A stretch of DNA of 64,000 nt, taken from NCBI GenBank assembly GCA_001897155.1, contig MKSF01000014.1:124001-188000 (forward strand), read 5' to 3'. This DNA is from Bacteroidetes bacterium 47-18 (lineage in GTDB: Bacteria; Bacteroidota; Bacteroidia; Chitinophagales; Chitinophagaceae). The notes beneath the pieces are model-generated. The model saw only the letters and a list, made by a program, of their open reading frames with translations, was not told the origin of the DNA and did not search any database. This document shows, piece by piece, positions 24,736 through 33,449 of this stretch (its first letter is position 1; each line of letters opens with the position of its first letter). The translations under genes were made by a program, and so were the position numbers.

Positions 24736-26415
24736 ATGAAAGACAATAAATTACACAGGTTCCTGGCGGATGTTTCCCGGATAGCGTTACCCGGGAAGTT
24801 TACCTTTCCTTTTTATTATGACCCCCACCCGCTGGCCCGGCTGGCGGCAGAGCAGTTGCAGGACTATCTGGGAGAGCAGGAAGATTTTGTGCACAATTTC
24901 GGTATGCACCAGGATGCGGACGGCCTGGAAATAGGCAAAATGTTCGGCGTGCTGGTGGTCAGGGACAGGGAAGGTGCTTTGGGCTTCCTGGCCGCCTTTT
25001 CCGGTAAGCTTGCCGAGAGCAACGATCACAGGTACTTTGTACCGCCCGTATTCGACCTCCTGGAAGGTAACGATTTCTTTAAGCCCGAAATAGCCATACT
25101 GAATGATATTAATGACAGGGTGGAAGCGCTGGAACAAAGCGGGGAGCTGCAGCAGCATAAAGCGCACTATGAGCTTACGGTAGCCGATAATGAAAGGAAG
25201 CTGGCGGGCTTCAGAAAATATTGTGAGCAGCAGAAAGCCTTAAGGGCAACGGTCAGGGATGCATTCAGCACGCAGCGGGAAGATCCGGCATATGAGGTGC
25301 TGGCTGACTACCTGAACAGGCAGAGCGCCCGGGACAGCTATGAGCTGAAGCAACTGCAAAAGTCCATAAAGGAGCAGCATGAGGCGGCTTTCAGGCAATA
25401 TGATGACTACCTTGCGAAGATACGGGAGCTGAAGCGGGAGCGGAAGCAGCGTTCTGCAGCCCTGCAGGACAGGATATTCAGGCAGTATGTTTTCCTGAAT
25501 AAGGAGAAGCAGCCTAAATCCCTTTATGAGATCTTCAATAAGGACCTTGGCATACAGCCGCTGGCGGGAGCCGGGGAATGCGCGGCGCCCAAATTGTTCC
25601 AGTATGCCTTTGAGCATGGACTGGAGCCGGTATGTATGGCGGAATTCTGGTGGGGCAAATCGCCCAGGTCGGAGGTGCGCCGGCACCTGCATTACTATCC
25701 TTCCTGCCGGGGGAAATGTGAGCCTATCCTGAGGCATATGCTGGAAGGCATAGATATGGATGCGGATGTGCTGAAAATGGTGACCGCCTGTGATTGCGAG
25801 GTGGAGGTGGTGTACGAGGATGACTACCTTGCGGTCGTGAATAAGCCGGAGAATTTTTTGAGTGTGCCCGGCAAATTCATGGAGGATAGCGTCTATAAAA
25901 GGATGCGGCAGCGCTACCCGTCCGCGACAGGTCCGCTGGTAGTGCACCGGCTGGATATGGGAACTTCCGGCCTGCTCCTGGTGGCCAAGGATAAGTATAC
26001 CCATGAGCTGCTGCAGCGGCAGTTCCTGAAAAAAACGATACGGAAACGCTATGTGGCTTTGCTGGACGGCATCCTGGACGTGCAGCAAGGCAGCGTGGAC
26101 CTGCCTTTGCGGGTGGACCTGGAAGACCGGCCCCGGCAACTGGTATGCTATGAGCATGGCCGGTCTGCGCTCACGCATTACGAGGTGGTAGGATATGAAG
26201 ACGGTGCTACAAGGGTGCATTTCTTTCCTGTTACCGGCCGTACCCACCAGCTCAGGGTGCATGCCGCCCATCACCTGGGACTTAAAACGCCTATTAAAGG
26301 AGATGAGTTTTACGGAGCCAAAGCTGACAGGCTGTACCTGCACGCGGAGGAGCTGCGGTTTGTACATCCTCAGACAAGGGAAATCATGACCGTTACCTGT
26401 CCTGCGCCTTTCTAA
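24736..26415 (+). CDS. RluA-family pseudouridine synthase with long N-terminal extension
   Basis: A 559-residue protein. The C-terminal 220 residues form the RluA-type catalytic domain. HRLDMGTSGLLLVAKD has catalytic Asp407, preceded by YLAVVNKPENFLSVPG and followed by TGRTHQLRVHAAH. Members isomerise uridine in rRNA or tRNA. The N-terminal about 340 residues are not an S4 domain. They include a coiled-coil stretch (residues about 145-250, rich in Glu, Lys and Gln) and a Cys-containing segment (GECAAPK, VCMAEFWW, YPSCRGKCEP) that could bind metal. A similar large form exists in some Vibrio- and Bacteroidota-type relatives. The target RNA is unknown. Confidence 0.9.
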   Translation: MKDNKLHRFLADVSRIALPGKFTFPFYYDPHPLARLAAEQLQDYLGEQEDFVHNFGMHQDADGLEIGKMFGVLVVRDREGALGFLAAFSGKLAESNDHRYFVPPVFDLLEGNDFFKPEIAILNDINDRVEALEQSGELQQHKAHYELTVADNERKLAGFRKYCEQQKALRATVRDAFSTQREDPAYEVLADYLNRQSARDSYELKQLQKSIKEQHEAAFRQYDDYLAKIRELKRERKQRSAALQDRIFRQYVFLNKEKQPKSLYEIFNKDLGIQPLAGAGECAAPKLFQYAFEHGLEPVCMAEFWWGKSPRSEVRRHLHYYPSCRGKCEPILRHMLEGIDMDADVLKMVTACDCEVEVVYEDDYLAVVNKPENFLSVPGKFMEDSVYKRMRQRYPSATGPLVVHRLDMGTSGLLLVAKDKYTHELLQRQFLKKTIRKRYVALLDGILDVQQGSVDLPLRVDLEDRPRQLVCYEHGRSALTHYEVVGYEDGATRVHFFPVTGRTHQLRVHAAHHLGLKTPIKGDEFYGAKADRLYLHAEELRFVHPQTREIMTVTCPAPF

Positions 26416-26765
26416 GGCAGGTGCGCGCAGGACAGTGGCCCGGGGCGGTACAGCTAGGGGTAGATTTGCTTTAAGTGGCTGCCTGCTTGCAGGAAACACC
26501 TTTTATTACAGGTACCGTTTCGTTGAACAGTGTCCCCCTGCGGGTACTGCGGGCGTTGGGCATTCCGGACGGATGTGAGGCATCTCTTACATCTGCCATA
26601 TGATCGCTTTGTTTCCTATATAATAGATAATCAGTTTGTTTTAACAATCTCTTTAGGCCGGAAAGTCATAACCGGTTGTTTTATTGAGCTATCCGCATTA
26701 ATTTACATTCTGTTGACATTATGTATTTTTCCGGGACGGAAAATACTTATACTTTTGTTGACATT
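26416..26765. other. non-coding interval before the TetR gene
   Basis: 350 bases with no credible gene. It contains copy B of the dispersed repeat (26557-26632) and the regulator promoter with its 14-bp direct repeat (26711-26769). An 88-codon frame spans the repeat and is rejected. Confidence 0.6.
26557..26632 (+). repeat. dispersed intergenic repeat, family 2, copy B
   Basis: Core CATTCCGGACGGATGTGAGG from 26561, then CATCTCTTAC and CGCTTTGTTTCCTATATAAT. Same order of blocks as the copies at 22541 and 59930. Confidence 0.8.
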
Positions 26766-26769
26766 ATGT
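26711..26769 (+). promoter_or_regulatory. direct repeat and promoter at the TetR start
   Basis: TGTTGACATTATGT occurs at 26711-26724 and again at 26756-26769, exactly 45 bases apart. Both copies contain an in-frame ATG (26721 and 26766). A -7 element, TACTTTTG, lies at 26750-26757, 8 bases before ATG 26766. The repeat could be the operator for self-repression by the regulator, and the leader would be very short. Confidence 0.45.
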
Positions 26770-27380
26770 CAAACGGATTGTCAAGTGATGTTGTAAGTAC
26801 AGAAGTGCAGATCAAGGAGCAGGCTAAGGTCTTATTCTTTGTAAGGGGCAATATGACCGCTACCTGCCAGGAAATAGCGGATTTCGCGGGTGTGAAGCGC
26901 ACGCTTGTGAATTACTATTTCAGGTCCCGTGAAAACCTGTTACGGGTAGCTTACCAGGAGATCGTGTGTGATATGAAGCGGGCGCTGGACGAGGTGTACA
27001 TCAGTGATGTAAGCTTTGAGGATAAGGTAGAGCGGCTGATCGGCTGCACTATGGAATTTCGGCTGAAGTATCCTTTTTTCGAGATATTCAATATCAGCGA
27101 GATCAGCAATAAGATGCAGAATAAAGCCAGCATTATGCAGCCGGTACCTTCTCCCAGGCTGGCCTGCTTTATCAGGGAAATAGAGCAGGAGATGGCCCGC
27201 GGCACTATCCAGCCGTCGAATCCCCATAATTTCCTCCTGAACCTGATGTCGCTGATCTCCTATCCTATTACCTTAAAGCCTTTATACGCCGAGGTGTACG
27301 GGATGACGGATGAGGAATATGACGAGGTTTTAAAGGAACGCAAAGCATTGATTAAAAAAATACTGTTTAAAAAATTATAA
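26766..27380 (+). CDS. TetR/AcrR-type transcriptional regulator
   Basis: A 204-residue regulator with an N-terminal helix-turn-helix (MTATCQEIADFAGVKRTLVNYYFRS region, about residues 32-56) followed by an all-helical ligand-binding part. The adaptor of an RND efflux pump starts 9 bases after its stop. The usual arrangement is a local repressor of the pump that is released by pump substrates. ATG 26721 is in frame 15 codons upstream but lies before the -7 element, so ATG 26766 is preferred. A direct repeat overlapping the start suggests autoregulation. The ligand is unknown. Confidence 0.88.
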   Translation: MSNGLSSDVVSTEVQIKEQAKVLFFVRGNMTATCQEIADFAGVKRTLVNYYFRSRENLLRVAYQEIVCDMKRALDEVYISDVSFEDKVERLIGCTMEFRLKYPFFEIFNISEISNKMQNKASIMQPVPSPRLACFIREIEQEMARGTIQPSNPHNFLLNLMSLISYPITLKPLYAEVYGMTDEEYDEVLKERKALIKKILFKKL

Positions 27381-27389
27381 TATCCCTAT

Positions 27390-28556
27390 ATGGTATCTCT
27401 CAATATAATTCCCAGGTCGCTGGTATTGATCGGAACGGTTTCCTTATTGGCGGCCTCCTGTAAAACAGATAAAGGCGGCCAGCAGGCATCTAAAGTCCAG
27501 TCGTATAAGGTGGTGGCGCTGGAACGTTCATCCGCTACCCTGTATTCGGAATACCCCGCGAAGCTGCAGGGTGCGCAGGATATTGATATCCGTCCGAAGA
27601 TAGACGGCTATATCGAAAAGGTAATGGTGGATGAGGGCCAGGAAGTCAAGGCCGGGCAGGTATTGTTTACCATTAACAATCCCCAGTACGCCCAGGATGT
27701 CAATAATATGCAGGCGGCCATTTCCAGCGCGGAAGCTGCTGTAGCTGCTGCGAAGCTGCAGGTGAAAAAGACGCGCCCGCTGGTAGAGCAGGGCATTATC
27801 AGCGCTTATGAGCTGGAGACCGCAGAGCTGAACCTGCATGCCAGGGAAGCGGCTTTGGCGCAGGCCAGGGCCATGTATAATAATGCCAGGACGAATCTGG
27901 GCTATACGCGTGTAACGAGCCCTGTCAATGGTGTTGTGGGCCTGCTGCCTTACAGGGTAGGGAGCTATGTCAACAGCGCAACGGCACAGCCGCTGACCAC
28001 GGTTTCCGATATCAGTAAAATGTATGTGTACTTTTCCATGAATGAAAAGCAGCAGCTTGCTTTTTCGGAGCAGACGGAAGGCAATACCTTCCAGGCCAAG
28101 ATACAGCAGCTTCCGCCCGTGGAGCTGGTATTGTCCACCGGTGAGGTATATCCTCAGAAAGGCAAGGTGGAAACCTTCAGCGGGCAGGTAAATGTGCAGA
28201 CGGGCGCCTTTAATGTCAGGGCGGGCTTCCCGAACCCGGAGAGAATGCTGCGTTCAGGAAGCAGCGCCACGGTCCGGATACCCGTACACGTCAGCAATGC
28301 TATCCTCATTCCGCAGTCGGCTACCACCGAGCTCCAGAATAAAAGGCTGGCCTATGTGGTGGCAGACAGCAATAAGGTGAAAGCGGTGCCCGTGAGCGTA
28401 CGCCCTGTTCCCGGCGGCCGGCTTTTTGTGGTGGACAGCGGGCTTACGGAAAAAGACCGCCTGATAGTGGAAGGCATCGGCATCCTGACGGAAGGTACGG
28501 TCATTGATCCCCGGCTGATCTCTATGGATAGTGTAAGGACTGTGAATAAGAAGTAA
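27390..28556 (+). CDS. RND efflux periplasmic adaptor (membrane fusion) lipoprotein
   Basis: A 388-residue AcrA/MexA-type adaptor. It has a lipoprotein signal (lipobox LAASC, Cys24). The barrel-sandwich start is SATLYSEYPAKLQGAQDIDIRPKIDGYIEKVMVDEGQEVKAGQVLF, followed by an alpha-hairpin (QAAISSAEAAVAAAKLQVKKTRPLVEQGIIS). The second lipoyl half TRVTSPVNGVVGLLPYRVGSYV and beta-barrel/MP-proximal domains follow. It connects the pump to the outer-membrane channel. It is the first structural gene of the three-component operon behind the TetR regulator. Confidence 0.94.
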   Translation: MVSLNIIPRSLVLIGTVSLLAASCKTDKGGQQASKVQSYKVVALERSSATLYSEYPAKLQGAQDIDIRPKIDGYIEKVMVDEGQEVKAGQVLFTINNPQYAQDVNNMQAAISSAEAAVAAAKLQVKKTRPLVEQGIISAYELETAELNLHAREAALAQARAMYNNARTNLGYTRVTSPVNGVVGLLPYRVGSYVNSATAQPLTTVSDISKMYVYFSMNEKQQLAFSEQTEGNTFQAKIQQLPPVELVLSTGEVYPQKGKVETFSGQVNVQTGAFNVRAGFPNPERMLRSGSSATVRIPVHVSNAILIPQSATTELQNKRLAYVVADSNKVKAVPVSVRPVPGGRLFVVDSGLTEKDRLIVEGIGILTEGTVIDPRLISMDSVRTVNKK

Positions 28557-28605
28557 AGCACGTTTCCGAAAGGTTTTATAGTTTTTCAGGTAATCATCCA
28601 TTCGT

Positions 28606-31600
28606 ATGTTTAAAAAATTTATTGAGCGTCCTGTACTATCTACAGTTATTTCAATCATAATAGTTATATTGGGTATATTGGGTCTGATAGCATTACCAGT
28701 TTCCCAGTATCCGGAGATCGCTCCTCCTACCGTTTCCGTCCAGGCCAGCTACCAGGGGGCCAGCGCGGAGGTTCTTGTGAACAGCGTGATCATTCCACTG
28801 GAAGAGCAGATCAACGGCGTGGAGGATATGTTGTATATGACCTCTTCCGCCACGAATGACGGCTCCGCGTCCATTAACGTATTCTTCAAGCTGGGCACTA
28901 ACCCGGACCTCGCGGCAGTGAACGTGCAGAACAGGGTAGCCAGGGCTACCAGCCTGCTGCCTCAGGAAGTGACCAGGGCAGGCGTCACGACCGCCAAGCG
29001 GCAGAGCAGCAATATCCTGATCTTTACGCTGCACAGCAGCAATCCCGTTTACGACCAGACCTTTTTACAAAACTATATCAACATCAATATCCTGCCGCGT
29101 ATCAAGCGGGTGCAGGGCGTGGGTGAGGCTATGGTATTCGGACGCAGGGATTATGCCATGCGTATCTGGCTCAAACCGGATGTGATGGCCTCCTACGGGC
29201 TGGTACCCAATGACATCAGCGGTCTCCTGGCAGAGCAGAATATTGAGGCGGCACCCGGCCAGTTGGGAGAGAACAGCGACCAGTCGTTCCAGTACACGCT
29301 GAAGTATAGGGGGCGCCTGCTGACCGAAGAAGAGTTCGGTAATATTGTGGTACGGGCTTTCCCGGACGGGCAGGTGCTGAAGCTGAGCGATATCGCCAGG
29401 GTGGAGCTGGGCTCACAGACCTATGTGGGCACTTCCACTACCAATGGTAACCCTTCTGTGGGTGTGGCCATCAGCCAGACCGCGGGCTCCAATGCGCAGC
29501 AGGTAATTGATGATTGTAAAAAAGTGTTGGAAGAATCCGCCAAGACCTTCCCGGAAGGCGTGCAATATGCTACCGTGCTGGATGCCAACGACTTTTTAAG
29601 CGCTTCCATTGAGAAAGTGATTCATACCCTGTTAGAGGCGTTCATACTGGTATTTATAGTGGTATTCGTATTCCTCCAGGACTGGCGTTCTACGCTGATA
29701 CCTGCCATCGCCGTACCGGTGGCTATTATCGGTACCTTCTTCTTTTTATATATTTTCGGCTTCACCATCAACCTGCTCACGCTCTTCGCGCTTGTGCTGG
29801 CGGTAGGTATCGTGGTGGATGATGCCATCGTGGTGGTAGAAGCGGTGCATGCCAAAATGGAAACAGGGGAGAAAGATCCTTTAAAGGCATCTATCGGCGC
29901 TATGGATAACATCAGCGGCGCTATCGTAAGCATTACGCTGGTGATGGCGGCCGTATTCGTACCTGTCAGCTTTATCGGCGGTTCGGCCGGGGTGTTCTAC
30001 AAGCAGTTCGGCCTGACCCTGGCGGTGTCCATCATATTATCCGCCATTAACGCGCTGACCCTGGCGCCGGCGCTTTGCGCTTTAGTGCTCAAGCCGCATG
30101 ACGCGCACCCTGCAGCTAAAAAGAACCTGTTACAGCGCTTTTATGCCAATTTTAATATCGCATTTGAGGCTACTACCCGGAAATATAAGCGGGGTGTCGG
30201 CTTCCTGATAAGGAAAAAATGGATAGCGTTGACGGCGATCGCTGTATTCGGCGGCCTGTTTGCCTACCTAATGACCACTACGCCCAAATCATTCGTACCT
30301 ACGGAAGATACCGGCTCTATCATGGCTGAGGTGCAGATGCCAGTAGGTACTTCGGAAGAACGTACGATGGAAGTGCTGGATCAGTTGCAGCAGGTAGTGC
30401 AGGATATGCCGGAGCTGGAGAGCTTTCTGAAGGTGGCGGGCCGCGGTATGATGAGCGGCGCCGGCAGCAATTACGGTATGTTCATCATGAAGCTGAAGCA
30501 CTGGGATGAAAGGAAAGGGGAAGCGCACAGCTCCGCCGGGCTGATCAAGCAGTTGTTCGCTAAGGCCTCGGTCATCAGGGATGCTAATATTATTTTCTTT
30601 GCCCGCCCGGCCATACAGGGGTTTGGTATGGGCAGCGGCTTCGAGATGCAGTTGCAGGACCAGATGGGTGCGGGCATCCTGAAGCTGAATGAGGTAAAGG
30701 ATGACTTTATCAAAGCACTGAGAGCACGCAAGGAGATACAGTATGTCAATACTTCTTTCAATCCCAACTTTCCCCAATACCTTATTGATGTGGACGTGGC
30801 CGCTGCAAAAAAGGCCGGTCTTACCGTAAGCGATATATTAAGCACCCTGCAGGGATATTATGGCGGGGTATATGCCTCTAACTTTAATACCTATGGCAAG
30901 CAGTTCCGGGTGATGTACCAGGCCGAGCCCGAGTACACGGCCGACCTGAATACGCTCAACCTGGTCAAGGTAAGGAACAGCCAGGGACAGATGGCGCCGA
31001 TAGCGCAATTCATCACACTTGAAAAGGTGTACGGACCGCAGACCATCAACCGCTTTAACCTCTTTACTGCGGTGTCGCTGAACGGGGCTCCTAACCCGGG
31101 CTATAGCTCCGGGGACGCGATACGCGCCATAGATGAAGTGGCCGAGCAGACCCTGCCGGTAGGCTTCGGTTATGAATACTCCGGTATGACAAGAGAGGAA
31201 ATGAACTCCGGCGGACAGACCGTATATATTTTCCTGCTCTGCCTGGTATTCGTTTACTTCCTGCTGGCAGCCCAGTATGAAAGCTACCTGCTGCCGTTCG
31301 CGGTGCTGCTGTCCCTGCCGATAGGGCTTGCCGGAACCTTTATCTTTGCACAGCTCTTTGATGTGTCCAATAATATCTATTTACAGATCACGCTGATCAT
31401 GCTCATAGGATTGCTGGCGAAGAATGCGATCCTGATCGTGGAGTATGCAGTGGAGCGCCGGAAAAGCGGTATGCGCCTGGTAGATGCGGCCATCTCCGGC
31501 GCGGTAGCCCGTTTCCGTCCCATCCTGATGACCTCATTTGCCTTTATCCTCGGTCTTGTACCCCTGATGCTGTCGCAGGGCGCAGGTGCGGTCGGCAATA

Positions 31601-31761
31601 AGAGCATCGGCGCCGGCGCGATAGGTGGGATGCTGATAGGTACCGTGCTGGGTGTTTTCGTGATCCCTGCCCTCTTCATCATATTCCAGAGCTTACAGGA
31701 AAAGGTGTCCAGGAAGAAAATAAATTATGATGCGGTCAATAATGATACGCAGCCGGCATAA
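28606..31761 (+). CDS. RND multidrug efflux pump, HAE1 type
   Basis: A 1051-residue inner-membrane transporter with the typical 12-helix RND plan and two large periplasmic loops. The N-terminus FIERPVLSTVISIIIVILG is hallmark for AcrB/MexB relatives. The proton-relay helix GIVVDDAIVVVEAVH carries the paired Asp residues, and the C-terminal half has LIGLLAKNAILIVEYA with the relay Lys. It exports hydrophobic drugs or lipids using the proton gradient. It follows the adaptor by 49 bases and is followed by its channel. The substrate range cannot be read from the sequence. Confidence 0.96.
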   Translation: MFKKFIERPVLSTVISIIIVILGILGLIALPVSQYPEIAPPTVSVQASYQGASAEVLVNSVIIPLEEQINGVEDMLYMTSSATNDGSASINVFFKLGTNPDLAAVNVQNRVARATSLLPQEVTRAGVTTAKRQSSNILIFTLHSSNPVYDQTFLQNYININILPRIKRVQGVGEAMVFGRRDYAMRIWLKPDVMASYGLVPNDISGLLAEQNIEAAPGQLGENSDQSFQYTLKYRGRLLTEEEFGNIVVRAFPDGQVLKLSDIARVELGSQTYVGTSTTNGNPSVGVAISQTAGSNAQQVIDDCKKVLEESAKTFPEGVQYATVLDANDFLSASIEKVIHTLLEAFILVFIVVFVFLQDWRSTLIPAIAVPVAIIGTFFFLYIFGFTINLLTLFALVLAVGIVVDDAIVVVEAVHAKMETGEKDPLKASIGAMDNISGAIVSITLVMAAVFVPVSFIGGSAGVFYKQFGLTLAVSIILSAINALTLAPALCALVLKPHDAHPAAKKNLLQRFYANFNIAFEATTRKYKRGVGFLIRKKWIALTAIAVFGGLFAYLMTTTPKSFVPTEDTGSIMAEVQMPVGTSEERTMEVLDQLQQVVQDMPELESFLKVAGRGMMSGAGSNYGMFIMKLKHWDERKGEAHSSAGLIKQLFAKASVIRDANIIFFARPAIQGFGMGSGFEMQLQDQMGAGILKLNEVKDDFIKALRARKEIQYVNTSFNPNFPQYLIDVDVAAAKKAGLTVSDILSTLQGYYGGVYASNFNTYGKQFRVMYQAEPEYTADLNTLNLVKVRNSQGQMAPIAQFITLEKVYGPQTINRFNLFTAVSLNGAPNPGYSSGDAIRAIDEVAEQTLPVGFGYEYSGMTREEMNSGGQTVYIFLLCLVFVYFLLAAQYESYLLPFAVLLSLPIGLAGTFIFAQLFDVSNNIYLQITLIMLIGLLAKNAILIVEYAVERRKSGMRLVDAAISGAVARFRPILMTSFAFILGLVPLMLSQGAGAVGNKSIGAGAIGGMLIGTVLGVFVIPALFIIFQSLQEKVSRKKINYDAVNNDTQPA

Positions 31762-31797
31762 TACGGCCCGGCGGTAATAAAAACAGAACAGAATACA

Positions 31798-33216
31798 ATG
31801 CGAAATTCATATAAATATTTAGGAACGGCACTTGTTGCATTACCCCTGGTGCTGGGGTCCTGCGGTGTGCTGAGAAAATACAGGGCGCCTGAGATGACCG
31901 GGCAGCAGCAGGAGCACCTGTACCGGGATGCCGCTGCCGGGGATACGGCTTCCCTGGCTGACCTGCACTGGCGGGAAGTATTTACGGATCCTCACCTGCA
32001 GCAGCTTATAGAAGAGGCCCTGCAGCATAACTATGACCTGAAAAATGCCGTATTGCAGATTGCACAGGCCGAGGCTACCCTGATGCAGAGCCGTTGGGCG
32101 CTCTTCCCTACGCTGAGCTTTGCTCCCCAGATCAACCATTCCAAGACGTCCAGGGCTGCCCTGAACTTACCCCCAACGGTCAATATACGCCTGAGGACCA
32201 CCACCATACAGCTGGGCTTTTCCAGCACCTGGGAGCTGGATGTATGGGGTAAGCTGGCGAGCGGCAGAAGAGCCAGCCTGGCCGGTTACTGGCAGGCCGA
32301 TGCCACCCGGAAAGCAGTGGAAACTTCACTGATCGCCAATGTGGCCGGTATGTATTACACCCTGCTGGCGCTGGATGAGCAGCTGGCCATTACGGAATCT
32401 ACCGTCCAGATACGGGAGAAGACCATGAACTCTATGAAAGCCCTTAAAGAGGCTGCCGTAGTGACCGGTGCCGCCGTTGTGCAAAGTGAGGCGAACTGGT
32501 ATGCGGCGCAGGTGAGCATACCCGACCTGAAGCAGAATATCCGGGAAACAGAAAACGCTTTATCGGTATTGCTGGGACGGACGCCTCAGCCTGTGGCGAG
32601 AGGCAAGCTGACAGATGCCGTTACGGAGCACCGGATCGCTGCCGGGGTGCCGGTACAGCTGCTGACCAGGAGACCGGATGTGCAGGCGGCGGAGTTTGCC
32701 TTCCGTAAAGCCTTTGAGAATACCAATGTGGCGAAGGCCCAGTTTTATCCGAGCTTTACCATTACCGCGGCCAATGCCGGTCTCAGCGCCCTGACGCATA
32801 ATAATCTTTTTTCAGAATCCATTTTTTATAATTTTATCGGGGGGCTTACGCAGCCTATCCTGAACCGCGGCGCCATCAGGGCAAACCACCGGATCGCCAA
32901 TGCGCAGCAGGAGCAGGCCTGGAATACCTTCCAGAAGACCATCCTGACAGCGGGCCAGGAGGTGTCCGATGCCCTGTTTGCCTACAGCGCCGGCGTGAAT
33001 AAAATGGAAGCCCGGCATAAGCAGATAGCTGCGCTCGAAAAGGCGGTACATTATAATATGCAGTTGCTGGAATACAGCAGCACTACGAACTATACGGATG
33101 TGCTGACTTCGGAGCAGAGCCTGCTGCAGGCCAGGCTGAGCCTGGTCAGTGACCGGCTGCAGCAGACCAGGGCCATAGTAGAGCTGTACAGGGCCCTGGG
33201 AGGCGGATGGGAATAA
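31798..33216 (+). CDS. RND efflux outer-membrane channel lipoprotein (NodT/OprM type)
   Basis: 472 residues of the outer-membrane factor family. The lipobox is LVLGSC (Cys22). Features include LHWREVFTDPHLQQLIEEALQHNYDLKNAVLQIAQAEA, STWELDVWGKLASGRRAS, and the C-terminal repeat NHRIANAQQEQAWNTFQKTILTAGQEVSDAL. It forms the TolC-like duct for the pump encoded just upstream (36 bases). The operon ends at a strong palindromic terminator. Confidence 0.95.
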   Translation: MRNSYKYLGTALVALPLVLGSCGVLRKYRAPEMTGQQQEHLYRDAAAGDTASLADLHWREVFTDPHLQQLIEEALQHNYDLKNAVLQIAQAEATLMQSRWALFPTLSFAPQINHSKTSRAALNLPPTVNIRLRTTTIQLGFSSTWELDVWGKLASGRRASLAGYWQADATRKAVETSLIANVAGMYYTLLALDEQLAITESTVQIREKTMNSMKALKEAAVVTGAAVVQSEANWYAAQVSIPDLKQNIRETENALSVLLGRTPQPVARGKLTDAVTEHRIAAGVPVQLLTRRPDVQAAEFAFRKAFENTNVAKAQFYPSFTITAANAGLSALTHNNLFSESIFYNFIGGLTQPILNRGAIRANHRIANAQQEQAWNTFQKTILTAGQEVSDALFAYSAGVNKMEARHKQIAALEKAVHYNMQLLEYSSTTNYTDVLTSEQSLLQARLSLVSDRLQQTRAIVELYRALGGGWE

Positions 33217-33238
33217 TTGTGAGTGCTGATGTGCCTGG

Positions 33239-33280
33239 AAAAATGCTGCCGGCCCCGATATCGGGGCCGGCAGCATTTTT
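33239..33280 (+). terminator. RND operon intrinsic terminator
   Basis: Near-perfect palindrome centred at 33259/33260 (GCTGCCGGCCCCGATATCGG...), 21-base arms ending in a T run on the plus strand, 23 bases after the channel gene stop. Confidence 0.9.
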
Positions 33281-33387
33281 TATGTTATTACAGGCTAAAA
33301 AAGCCTGCTGCTGAAAAAAATAAAGAGATGTTAACTTTTTTTTGTTATTTTATTGTAAATTTATCCTTTGAAATATTTTTAATTTAC

Positions 33388-33412
33388 CCAACTATTTATA
33401 AAAAATAGTTGG
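33388..33412 (+). promoter_or_regulatory. leader hairpin or operator upstream of the first T9SS type B gene
   Basis: A 10-bp stem (33388-33397 with 33403-33412, CCAACTATTT/AAATAGTTGG) with a 5-base loop. A third half-site, AATAGTT, lies at 33423-33429, 20 bases before the start codon. It could be an RNA leader hairpin or a dyad operator. Confidence 0.35.
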
Positions 33413-33449
33413 TCTATTTGCGAATAGTTAACTACTAATCATTTTATTT

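Noticed and set aside
25240-26499. 419-codon frame antisense to the pseudouridine synthase gene
   Set aside because: Shadow of the RluA-type gene with no family motif and His/Gln-rich composition.
26530-26796. 88-codon open frame before the TetR gene
   Set aside because: Covers repeat copy B and runs into the regulator start in another frame.
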